This document shows, piece after piece, positions 54,437-63,362 of a stretch of DNA of 64,000 bases (position 1 is its first letter; the number at the start of each line of letters is the position of its first letter). A program made the position numbers and the translations under genes. The stretch is from Spiroplasma ixodetis Y32. Its GTDB lineage: Bacteria; Bacillota_I; Bacilli_A; Mycoplasmatales; VBWQ01. The DNA is taken from NCBI RefSeq assembly GCF_030316605.1, contig NZ_CP127039.1, positions 434,001 through 498,000 on the forward strand, given 5' to 3'. The notes below the pieces were generated by a model that ran no database searches, was not told the origin of the DNA, and was given only the letters and a program-made list of their open reading frames with translations.

Positions 54437-55377
54437 CGGACTTCTCCCCACATGTACTTGTGGAGGAAACAATGAAATTGAATGAGTTCAACAATGCTTT
54501 TCAAACAGAACAGGATTGTTTAAAATATATAGCAAGTTTGAAGAAAAACAAATGTATCATGTGTTCTTGAACAAGTTTGAATACTTCTAACTTAAGAAGA
54601 ATAAGATGTTTGAAATGTCATCAAACATTTAGTATTCTTCATGGCACCATTTTTTACAAGTCACAAACACCTTTGAGATTTTGATTTTATCTCATCTTTA
54701 GATGAATAAACAGCAAACATGGAATTACATCAACTGATGTTGCAAAAGAATTGGGTGTGACTTTGAAAACTGCTTGAATAATGGGTCATGAAATCAGAAA
54801 TCGTATTGCCAAACAAGAACATCAATTTATTGTTGAGGGCATAGTGCAAATGGATGAAATGTATCTTTCACATATGGGTTTTAAAAAACAAGGAAGATCT
54901 TTGATAAATAAAACATTAATTGTTGGGATTTATGAAAAAACAACCAATAATTTAATTGTGAAAGTAATCAAAAACGCAAAAAGTAAAAATCTTTTGCAGT
55001 TTGCAAGAAACCATATTTCTTCAAAGTGTGATGTACATACTGATTCTTGAAAAGGATATCGTGATTTCAAATCACTTTTCCCTAATCACAAAACAGTTAA
55101 CCATCAAGATGGTTATGTTTCAAAAATTGGCGTAAATACCAATCAAATTGAATCAGTATGAAAACATATACGAAGAACATTTAAAACACATATCAAAGTT
55201 GCAAAACATCATGTTCATTTATATGCCAAAGAAGCTGCATATAAATTCAACAAGATACCTACTTTTGAAACTGTAATGCTATGTTTCATTTAAAAATGTG
55301 GCGAGAAGTCCGTAGATAGGCTTTTCTCAGCATTTATGTAATAAAATTTAAAAATAGTACATAAAGGGAGAAAAGCC
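54437..55377 (+). mobile_element. Family A (IS1595-like) insertion sequence
   Basis: A complete 941-bp copy with direct repeats TTAATTAA (54429-54436, 55378-55385). The internal repeat is mutated (GTGGCGAGAAGTCCG). Confidence 0.93.
54472..55293 (+). CDS. IS1595-family transposase
   Basis: A 273-residue frame with zinc ribbon, D128, D191 and E227. Differences: Arg103 is Ile and one Thr near residue 83 is Ser. Probably functional. Confidence 0.85.
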
Positions 55378-55448
55378 TTAATTAATTTTATTTTATATTT
55401 ATTCTTTTATTTTTTTTACATAAAATACTTGTATATATAATGGTTAAT

Positions 55449-55492
55449 GAACATTGGTAATTACCGAAATCATTACTGATGTTCGTTTTTTT
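55449..55492 (+). terminator. Rho-independent terminator
   Basis: GAACATTGGTAAT and ATTACTGATGTTC form a 13-bp stem with two mismatches and are followed by GTTTTTTT. It lies just before a new promoter. Confidence 0.7.
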
Positions 55493-55520
55493 ATTGAATT
55501 TTTATTTTTTATGTTATAAT
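55492..55520 (+). promoter_or_regulatory. Sigma-A-type promoter of the 55604 gene
   Basis: TATTGA (55492-55497) and TATAAT (55515-55520) at 17 bp spacing. The transcript would carry an ~80-nt leader containing the pairable pieces CTTAAC (near 55553) and GTTAAG (near 55591) around an A/T loop. Confidence 0.5.
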
Positions 55521-55603
55521 AATTTTGTAAGTATAGGTGTACCCTACTATGCTTAACTTATTAAATTTTTAATTTAATTAATTTCGGACGTTAAGTATTT
55601 TTT

Positions 55604-55879
55604 ATGTTTAAAGTACAGTTAGTTAATAGTGAAAAAGACCGTGTTATTCCCGATAAAAATAATACAGGTCAAACATTAAAGTTTGATTTTTTGAAGTTTG
55701 TAGAAATAAATAAACAAACAACCGTGCCAACTGGTCAAACACGTGATAAATGATATAATCCAGAATTTGCTAGTGATTTTAATAATTGTTTATCTGCTGT
55801 TGATTTAAAAGTTGGTAATTTTTATTCACTTGAACTTGATTTAAGCGGTAATATTAAAAAACTTTCTAATTGAAAATAA
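55604..55879 (+). CDS. Hypothetical soluble protein
   Basis: A 91-residue protein, MFKVQLVNSEKDRVIPDKNN... ending SGNIKKLSNWK, predicted beta-rich and hydrophilic with an FDFLKFVEI segment. It uses three TGA Trp codons or fewer and ends 4 bp before a family A insertion. There is no purine-rich ribosome site directly before the ATG; the leader ends TTAAGTATTTTTT, which is unusual. The family is not recognised; a phage or plasmid origin is possible but not shown. Confidence 0.55.
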
Positions 55880-55883
55880 TTAT

Positions 55884-56824
55884 GGCTTTTCTCCCTTTAT
55901 GTACTATTTTTAAATTTTATCACATAAATGTTGAGAAAAGCCTATCTACGGACTTCTCCCCACATTTTTAAATGAAACATAGCATTACAGTTTCAAAAAT
56001 AGGTATCTTGTTGAATTTATATGCAGCTTCTTTGGCATATAAATGAACATGATGTTTTGCAACTTTGATATGTGTTTTAAATGTTCTTCGTATATGTTTT
56101 CATACTGATTCAATTTGATTGGTATTTACGCCAATTTTTGAAACATAACCATCTTGATGGTTAACTGTTTTGTGATTAGGGAAAAGTGATTTGAAATCAC
56201 GATATCCTTTTCAAGAATCAGTATGTACATCACACTTTGAAGAAATATGGTTTCTTGCAAACTGCAAAAGATTTTTACTTTTTGCGTTTTTGATTACTTT
56301 CACAATTAAATTATTGGTTGTTTTTTCATAAATCCCAACAATTAATGTTTTATTTATCAAAGATCTTCCTTGTTTTTTAAAACCCATATGTGAAAGATAC
56401 ATTTCATCCATTTGCACTATGCCCTCAACAATAAATTGATGTTCTTGTTTGGCAATACGATTTCTGATTTCATGACCCATTCTTCAAGCAGTTTTCAAAG
56501 TCACACCCAATTCTTTTGCAACATCAGTTGATGTAATTCCATGTTTGCTGTTTATTCATCTAAAGATGAGATAAAATCAAAATCTCAAAGGTGTTTGTGA
56601 CTTGTAAAAAATGGTGCAATGAAGAATACTAAATGTTTGATGACATTTCAAACATCTTATTCTTCTTAAATTAGAAGTATTCAAACTTGTTCAAGAACAC
56701 ATGATACATTTGTTTTTCTTCAAACTTGCTATATATTTTAAACAATCCTGTTCTGTTTGAAAAGCATTGTTGAACTCATTCAATTTCATTGTTTCCTCCA
56801 CAAGTACATGTGGGGAGAAGTCCG
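55884..56824 (-). mobile_element. Family A (IS1595-like) insertion sequence
   Basis: A complete 941-bp copy with direct repeats ATAATTAT (55876-55883, 56825-56832), inserted right after the stop of the hypothetical gene. Confidence 0.93.
55968..56789 (-). CDS. IS1595-family transposase
   Basis: A 273-residue frame with all catalytic residues. One change, Gly to Cys in the LHGTIFY segment after the zinc ribbon, might affect folding. Confidence 0.83.
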
Positions 56825-56874
56825 ATAATTATTTTTAAAAGGGTAATTTTAAATAATTATTAATATGTTAGGAG

Positions 56875-58032
56875 TGTAAGGTAGTACAGACATTTTGGAC
56901 TATTTTCCATCTAATAAAAGTTTATCAAAATAATCCATAGGAGTCATTAACCCTAATGATTTATGTGGTTTAGAATTGTTATAATATTCTTGAAAAGAAT
57001 TAACTAATTTTTGAAATAAACTAAAATCACTATTTAAATATGGTTTTATTTCAAATAAATTACTTCAATTTCTATGAAATCTTTCAATCTTACCATTACT
57101 CTGTGGTGATCTAAACGGTGTAGTTTCATGAACTATACCTTTTTTATTACAAAAATTTGTAAATCAACGATTCCTTTGTGGTTTTCCACAAGATGTATTA
57201 ACATATTGACTACCATTATCAGTTCTAATTCTTTTAATTTTAATTCCCAATTTTTCATAAAAATTTAAAGCATTTTTAGTAGCATTTACAATATCTCTGG
57301 TTTGTGCTTGTTCAGATGGATAACAATAAGTAATTCGAGTTTTTTCATCAATAAAATCAATAATATATCATCTTTTACTTCCTGTTATATAATCTGATAC
57401 TACTTTAATATCAGTCTGCAATAATCCAGTTTCTTTTACTTCATATCTCAAATGTTTTTTCTTAATAGTTTTTTGTGAATAAAAAACAAAACGTTTTAAT
57501 CAACGATATATAGTTTTAACCGAAGGTTTTGGCAAAAAATTAAACCTAATATCATCAATATGTCTTATTAAATAACAAAATTGAAAAGCACCTATACCAA
57601 ACTCTTCTTTATACTGAACAAAATAATTTATAAATTTTTCTGATAATTCCAAATTATACAAATATTTAATATTTTTAGGTTTTGTTGATTTAAATAATAA
57701 TTCTTCAAAAGGTTTATTTTTGTAGAAAATATCATAAAAACGTTTAGCTCAATAATAAAAAGTTTGCTTTGGCATATGTAATTGAGAAATTATTTCTTTA
57801 CAAGAATTTTTATTTTTAAATAAAAAACAAAATTTTTTAAATTTACGATAATAAATATTAACTTTATTAATATTTTTATCATTTTTATACTTTTCTACAA
57901 ACTTGTTAAATTTATAATCAAATTTAGTAAAATCAGCACTATTAATTAAATATTTCATTTTAAACTACACCTCAACTAATAATATAAAGTTATAAAAACT
58001 TTTATTAGTCCAAAAAGTGTGTCTAATCTACA
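56875..58032 (-). mobile_element. Family D insertion sequence, intact but without target repeat
   Basis: A full 1158-bp element (ends TGTAAGG... and ...CTACA). The flanks (TATGTTAGGAG and ATAATTACTAAATTT) do not match, unlike the two copies with 15-16 bp repeats, so recombination or deletion has altered the site. Confidence 0.88.
56900..57958 (-). CDS. Family D DDE transposase
   Basis: A 352-residue frame with D183, D247 and E292. Differences include Arg to Lys, Ile to Leu in the N-terminal part and Gly to Val in KRFGFYS. Open throughout and possibly active. Confidence 0.85.
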
Positions 58033-58051
58033 ATAATTACTAAATTTTATA

Positions 58052-58079
58052 TTGCTTTTAATAAAAAATACTTTATAAT
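58052..58079 (+). promoter_or_regulatory. Promoter of the rplU-prp-rpmA operon
   Basis: TTGCTT (58052-58057) and TATAAT (58074-58079), 16 bp apart, directly upstream of the L21 leader. The family D copy ends only 19 bp before the -35 box. Confidence 0.65.
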
Positions 58080-58084
58080 ATTTA

Positions 58085-58163
58085 AGACTGTTTATGCAGT
58101 TTCAACCGCTCTACTTTAGGTTAACAAGTGATTTATTCCACCTATAAGGCGAGTCTAAACTGG
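58085..58163 (+). ncRNA. L21 leader (ribosomal protein autoregulatory RNA)
   Basis: The ~80-nt leader before rplU holds pairable elements (AGACTGTTTATGCAGTTT; CCGCTCTAC with GGCGAG; AGGT...ACCT around AACAAGTGATTTATTCC). It resembles the Firmicutes L21 leader in containing CCGCTCT, AAGTG, ATTCCAC and AAGGCG in that order. L21 is thought to bind it to control its own operon. Assignment is by eye, not by covariance model. Confidence 0.65.
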
Positions 58164-58177
58164 AGGTAATAAGAAAA

Positions 58178-58783
58178 ATGTTTGTAGTTATTCAAACAGG
58201 AGGAAAACAAATTAATGTTTCCTATGGTCAAGAAATTTTTGTTGAAAAACTTGTTGGCAAAGCTAAAGATAAGATTATTTTTGACAAAATATTGATGATT
58301 GATCAACAATTCGGTAAACCTTTCCTAAAAGGTGCTGAAGTTCATGGTGAGATTATTAAACAAGATAAATCAAAAAAGATTCGAGTGTTTAAATATAAAC
58401 CTAAGAAAAATTCAAAAACAATGTATGGACACCGTCAGCCATATACAAAGGTATTAATTACTGATATTTTACTTGGTGGTAAAAGTCTTGTTGATAAGAA
58501 GACTGAACAATCAAAACCAGTAATTAAAGATGAAGTAAAAAAAGAAGTAATTTCTGAAGTAGTAACTCCTATTATTAAAGAGCCAAAATCAGTAGTTAGT
58601 AAAGTAAAAAAAGAACTTACAAAAGAAAAAGTTGTTAAAACTAAATCAGTTGTTAAGGATAATATTACAGAACCAGATAACACTAAAACTGTTGTTAGTG
58701 AAGGTAATTTAAAAACTATTTTTGATCATAAAAATATGACTGTTAAAGTTATTAAAGAAGATGATGAAAATAATAAAAAATAA
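58178..58783 (+). CDS. rplU: 50S ribosomal protein L21 with long C-terminal extension
   Basis: Residues 1-104 are a normal L21 (MFVVIQTGGKQINVSYGQEI; KIRVFKYKPKKNSKTMYGHR; QPYTKVLITDI). About 97 extra residues follow, rich in Lys, Val, Glu and Thr (KPVIKDEVKKEVISEVVTP...). The usual length is ~103, so the protein is doubled. Such charged, low-complexity tails are seen on ribosomal proteins of some mollicutes. The tail has no stop or frameshift signs, so it is part of the gene. ATG after GGAGGTAATAAG. Confidence 0.95.
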   Translation: MFVVIQTGGKQINVSYGQEIFVEKLVGKAKDKIIFDKILMIDQQFGKPFLKGAEVHGEIIKQDKSKKIRVFKYKPKKNSKTMYGHRQPYTKVLITDILLGGKSLVDKKTEQSKPVIKDEVKKEVISEVVTPIIKEPKSVVSKVKKELTKEKVVKTKSVVKDNITEPDNTKTVVSEGNLKTIFDHKNMTVKVIKEDDENNKK

Positions 58784-58802
58784 TTTAAGGTAATATTAAA
58801 TT

Positions 58803-59114
58803 ATGGTTAAAGTTACTTATAATTACCAAAATAGTAACATTGTAGAAGTTATAATTACTGGTCATGCTAATTTTTCAAAAATTGGAAATGATATTGTTTG
58901 TGCAGGGATTTCAGCCATTGTTATTGGTACATTAAATGCACTTCATGAACTTGATAATAATCAAGTTCAAGTAATTAATAATACTGCTGGATTAGTTAAA
59001 CTTAAAGTTGCTAGCTTCACTAATAATAGTCAAATCATTTTAAAAACAATGCTTTGACAATTAAAAACTATTAAAGAACAATATCCAAAATATATTAACA
59101 TAAAGGAGGTGTAA
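58803..59114 (+). CDS. prp: Ribosomal processing cysteine protease Prp
   Basis: A 103-residue YsxB/Prp protease with catalytic His in ITGHANFS and catalytic Cys in DIVCAGIS. It removes the N-terminal extension of L27. It lies between rplU and rpmA, the fixed position of prp in Firmicutes. Its last codons (AAGGAGGTG) double as the rpmA ribosome site, 2 bp before the rpmA ATG. Confidence 0.95.
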
Positions 59115-59116
59115 TT

Positions 59117-59404
59117 ATGTTTTATAAATTAAATTTACAATTATTTGCTTCAAAAAAAGGAGTGGGTTCAACTCGTAATGGTCGTGATTCACATTCTAAA
59201 CGTTTAGGTGCTAAAATTGGTGATGGACAAAGTTTAAAAGAGGGAACAATTATTTATCGTCAACGTGGAACTAAAATTCACCCTGGTGAAAATGTAGGGC
59301 GTGGTGGTGATGATACCTTATTTGCTTTAAAATCAGGAATTGTTAAGTATACTATTTTTAAAAAAAATAAAACACGAGTTTCAGTTATACTTGATAAAAA
59401 GTAA
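59117..59404 (+). CDS. rpmA: 50S ribosomal protein L27 with cleavable N-terminus
   Basis: A 95-residue L27. The N-terminal [14 protein letters not shown] contains the Prp cleavage motif (L.LQ.FA|sKKG), so mature L27 begins at Ser-Lys-Lys-Gly, whose tail reaches the peptidyl-transferase centre. The conserved body includes [15 protein letters not shown] and [20 protein letters not shown]. Confidence 0.97.
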   Translation: MFYKLNLQLFASKKGVGSTRNGRDSHSKRLGAKIGDGQSLKEGTIIYRQRGTKIHPGENVGRGGDDTLFALKSGIVKYTIFKKNKTRVSVILDKK

Positions 59405-59423
59405 AAATAAATTTTTAATAATA

Positions 59424-59472
59424 AAAACCTATTTTCAATAGGTATCATATTTTGAAGATAGGTTTTGTTTGT
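59424..59472 (+). terminator. Terminator with two alternative hairpins
   Basis: AAAACCTATTTTCAA can pair with TTGAAGATAGGTTTT (long stem, then GTTTG). Alternatively CCTATT-TTC-AATAGG folds as a short hairpin using the same 5' arm. Located between rpmA and coaBC. Confidence 0.65.
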
Positions 59473-59507
59473 TTATTTTATGTTTAATGATATGATAGGA
59501 GAAAATA

Positions 59508-60680
59508 ATGAAACATATTACTTTAATAATTACTGGTAGTATTGCAGCAAACAAAGCCTTAATTTTATTAAAACAATTAAAAAAAGAATTTTTAGTTGAT
59601 ATTATTTGTACTAAAAGTTCTTTACATTTTTTAGAAGATAAAACATTTTCTTATTATTCTGAAATGTTTGAACAAGAATCATATGTTAAAGGAGATTTAA
59701 TTACTCATACTAATTTAGCAATTAAAACAAATTTAATTGTTGTTTATCCTGCTACTATGAGTTTTATTAGTAAAGCAAATTTAGCAATTGCTGATAGTTT
59801 AGCATTATCAGTATTTTTAGCTTCCAAAGCAGAAAAGATATTATTTCCAGCAATGAATCATAATATGTATCACAATCAAAGTTTTCAAAAAAATTTATTA
59901 GAATTATCTAATTTTGAAAATATTACTATTATTCCTCCAGATTCAGGAATGTTAGCCTGTAAGATGATTGGTGATGGACGGGTTAAAAGTCCAGATAATG
60001 CATTAACAATAATTAAAGATTTTTTTAAAAAAAGTATTGATTTATCTGATAAAAAAATTTTAATTAATATTGGTCGTACTAGAACTTATATTGATCCAAT
60101 TCGTTATATTACTAATAATTCTTCAGGAAAAATGGGTAAAGCATTAGTAGATGCTTTTCTTAAAACTAACGCTAAAGTAGTATTAGTTGCAGGTGATTGT
60201 GATTTTGAAATTAAATCGCAAAAAAACCTAACTATTATTAAAGCAAATATTAATGAAAAAATGTTCTTAGCAATGAAAGAAAACTTTGATAATGCTGATA
60301 TTGTAATATGTGCTGCTGCTTTAAATGATTATAAAGTAAGTAAATATATTCCTAATAAAATAATTAAAAATAAAAATGAAAATTTATCTTTATCACTGAT
60401 TGCTAATATTGATGTATTGGCATTTTTAGGTAAGCAGAAAACACAACAAGTTTTAATTGGTTTTGCTGCTCAAGAGGTTAATGATAAAAATCTTGGTATC
60501 GAAAAAATGAAAATTAAAAATTGTGATGGTATTTGTATTAATAATATTAGTGTTATGGGTAAAAATGAAACAGAAATTAATTTTTATTTTAAAAATAATA
60601 ATTATAATTTGATTGGTTCAAAAGTGGAAGTTGCTAAACAGATAGTTGATATTATAAGTAAGAATATTTTAAATTATTAA
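59508..60680 (+). CDS. coaBC: Bifunctional phosphopantothenoylcysteine decarboxylase/synthetase
   Basis: A 390-residue two-domain enzyme of coenzyme A synthesis. The N-terminal flavin decarboxylase (CoaC) has LIITGSIAANKA, the catalytic-region PAMNHNM and the active-site Cys flap GMLACKMIGDGR. The C-terminal CTP-dependent synthetase (CoaB) starts KKILINIGRTRTYIDPIRYI and has NNSSGKMGKALVDAF, AALNDYKVSKYI and KIKNCDGICINNI. In Spiroplasma CoA is made from pantothenate or pantetheine taken up from the host. ATG after AGGAGAAAATA. It retains the fused form. Confidence 0.93.
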   Translation: MKHITLIITGSIAANKALILLKQLKKEFLVDIICTKSSLHFLEDKTFSYYSEMFEQESYVKGDLITHTNLAIKTNLIVVYPATMSFISKANLAIADSLALSVFLASKAEKILFPAMNHNMYHNQSFQKNLLELSNFENITIIPPDSGMLACKMIGDGRVKSPDNALTIIKDFFKKSIDLSDKKILINIGRTRTYIDPIRYITNNSSGKMGKALVDAFLKTNAKVVLVAGDCDFEIKSQKNLTIIKANINEKMFLAMKENFDNADIVICAAALNDYKVSKYIPNKIIKNKNENLSLSLIANIDVLAFLGKQKTQQVLIGFAAQEVNDKNLGIEKMKIKNCDGICINNISVMGKNETEINFYFKNNNYNLIGSKVEVAKQIVDIISKNILNY

Positions 60681-60956
60681 TATAATAAAAATAGAATTTA
60701 TTGCTTTAATATTTTTTCCTAACAATAGATTATTTTTAAAAAAAATTATTTATATAGCTAACTTTATAATAAAATTTGAATATGTAATTAATTTGTATCA
60801 ATAAATATATAAGAAAAGGTTATATATTTAAGTGTTTTTTAATTTAAAGGTACACATTCAAGTACAAAGTCTCTAATTTTTTTATTAATATCCTTAGTGT
60901 TTTTTAATTCTTTTTCTAGTTTTTCTACAGTGTTTTTACAATCTTGTATTATTTTT

Positions 60957-61897
60957 CGGACTTCTCCCCACATGTACTTGTGGAGGAAACAATGAAATTG
61001 AATGAGTTCAACAATGCTTTTCAAACAGAACAGGATTGTTTAAAATATATAGCAAGTTTGAAGAAAAACAAATGTATCATGTGTTCTTGAACAAGTTTGA
61101 ATACTTCTAATTTAAGAAGAATAAGATGTTTGAAATGTCATCAAACATTTAGTATTCTTCATGGCACCATTTTTTACAAGTCACAAACACCTTTGAGATT
61201 TTGATTTTATCTCATCTTTAGATGAATAAACACCAAACATGGAATTACATCAACTGATGTTGCAAAAGAATTGGGTGTGACTTTGAAAACTGCTTGAAGA
61301 ATGGGTCATGAAATCAGAAATCGTATTGCCAAACAAGAACATCAATTTATTGTTGAGGGCATAGTGCAAATGGATGAAATGTATCTTTCACATATGGGTT
61401 TTAAAAAACAAGGAAGATCTTTGATAAATAAAACATTAATTGTTGGGATTTATGAAAAAACAACCAATAATTTAATTGTGAAAGTAATCAAAAACGCAAA
61501 AAGTAAAAATCTTTTGCAGTTTGCAAGAAACCATATTTCTTCAAAGTGTGATGTACATACTGATTCTTGAAAAGGATATCGTGATTTCAAATCACTTTTC
61601 CCTAATCACAAAACAGTTAACCATCAAGATGGTTATGTTTCAAAAATTGGCGTAAATACCAATCAAATTGAATCAGTATGAAAACATATACGAAGAACAT
61701 TTAAAACACATATCAAAGTTGCAAAACATCATGTTCATTTATATGCCAAAGAAGCTGCATATAAATTCAACAAGATACCTACTTTTGAAACTGTAATGCT
61801 ATGTTTCATTTAAAAATGTGGGGAGAAGTCCGTAGATAGGCTTTTCTCAGCATTTATGTGATAAAATTTAAAAATAGTACATAAAGGGAGAAAAGCC
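60957..61897 (+). mobile_element. Family A (IS1595-like) insertion sequence
   Basis: A complete 941-bp copy with direct repeats TTATTTTT (60949-60956, 61898-61905) and unmutated ends CGGACTTCTCCCCACATG and GGGAGAAAAGCC. Confidence 0.94.
60992..61813 (+). CDS. IS1595-family transposase (consensus copy)
   Basis: A 273-residue protein matching the majority sequence at every position checked: zinc ribbon Cys28/31/46/49, D128, D191, E227. Start ATG after GGAGGAAACA. Both ends of this copy are also perfect, so it is the best candidate for an autonomous element. Confidence 0.9.
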
Positions 61898-62748
61898 TTA
61901 TTTTTTTTAGTTCTTCAATGTTTTCTTTTGAATGTTTTAATTGTTTTTCTAATTTTTCTTTATCATATTGAGATTGTTTTAGTTCTTTTTCAAATTTTTG
62001 GTTTTTATTTATATAATCTTTTAATTCTTTTTCTAATTGTTCAAATTTTTCTTTAATACTTTTAGATTCTCTTAATTCTGCTGCTTGTTTTGCTATAGTA
62101 TATCTAGATTTTCTTAATTCTTCTTCTAAATTTTCATTATTATTTTTATAATCTTTAAGTTCTGTTTCTAGTTTTTCTTTATTATTTTCTACTTCTTTTA
62201 ATTTTGTTTCCAGTTTTATATTATTATCTTGAATTTCTTTTAAATCTTCTTCTAGTTTTTCTTTATTATCCATGTAATCTTGGATTATTTCTTGTAAATG
62301 TTCAACACTTTCTGTTGCTTCTTTTAAGTTTATTTCTAATTTTGTATTTTTATCTTGAATTTCTTTTAGTTCTTCTTCTAATCTTTCTTTACTATTTTTA
62401 GAATTTTTTAGTTCTCTTTCTAGTTTTTCTTTACTGTCTTGAAATTGTTTTAATTGTGCTTCTAATTCTTTTTTATTGTTTTTTTGAATCATTTAATTCT
62501 GTTTCTAATTTTGTATTATTATCTTGAATTTTTTTTAATTCTTCTTTTAGTTTTTTAACTTTATATTCGAAATTTTTGTTTTCTTTTACTGATTTTGTAT
62601 AAAGATTGCTTATTTCGTCTAATTTATTACATGTTTCTTGTAATTTTTTATTTAATTTCTCAATTTTTTTATCACATTTATTACTAGTGGTAATACCTCA
62701 TCAACTATCAACATCAGATTTTTTTACTATATTTTTATCATTTATCAT

Positions 62749-63019
62749 TTATCATTTTTAAAGTACCCCTTTTTAAATATAAATATTTATTTTTAATAAT
62801 TGAGATTTATTAAAATATTTTTAATTAAATTTTCATTTATTTTTTCTTATAAATTAAAAAAAATAATAAATATATTTAAACTAATATTATTAATGTTTTA
62901 ATTTAAATAAAAGTAGGTTACTAATAAGTCAGTAATAAATTTTATTTTTTTAAATTACTTTAAAAAAATCTCAAATAAAGTTTATATGTGAAAAAATCAA
63001 TATACAATATATTTTTTCA
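62749..63019. other. AT-rich intergenic region
   Basis: No gene is seen. Several T/A runs and TATAAT-like words are present; the coiled-coil gene's promoter must lie here on the minus strand but I could not single one out. Confidence 0.4.
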
Positions 63020-63362
63020 TGTAGATTAGACACACTTTTTGGACTAATAAAAGTTTTTATAACTTTATATTATTAGTTGAGGTGTAGTTTAAAATGAAAT
63101 ATTTAATTAATAGTGCTGATTTTACTAAATTTGATTATAAATTTAACAAGTTTGTAGAAAAGTATAAAAATGATAAAAATATTAATAAAGTTAATATTTA
63201 TTATCGTAAATTTAGAAAATTTTGTTTTATTTTTAAAAATAAAAATTCTTGTAAAGAAATAATTTCTCAATTACATATGCCAAAGCAAACTTTTTATTAT
63301 TGAGCTAAACGTTTTTATGATATTTTCTACAAAAATAAACCTTTTGAAGAATTATTATTTAA
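63020..63362 (+). mobile_element. Family D 5' part, cut by family A
   Basis: It starts TGTAGATTAGACACACTTTT and encodes the first ~90 residues of the family D transposase (MKYLINSADFTKFDYKFN onward). A family A copy interrupts it after codon ~90. The remainder lies beyond the window. Confidence 0.88.

Larger units (their letters stand above)
60839..62748 (-). pseudogene. Large coiled-coil protein, frameshifted and split by IS1595-like copy
   Basis: It starts MINDKNIVKKSDVDSWW at 62748 (AAAGGGG upstream). Nearly continuous heptad repeats with the recurring unit KEKLEEELKEIQDNNTKLE follow for about 290 residues. The frame shifts in a run of seven A near 62488. A family A copy (duplication TTATTTTT) splits off the last ~40 residues, ending DFVLECVPLN. 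No transmembrane segment. This looks like a filamentous or effector-type coiled-coil protein. A spliced length would be about 320 residues. Related in style to the broken gene at 37317-39159. Confidence 0.65.

Noticed and set aside
62204..62401. 65-residue Leu/Phe-rich plus-strand frame
   Set aside because: It is the complement of the Glu/Lys-rich coiled-coil gene, which always gives a hydrophobic shadow.
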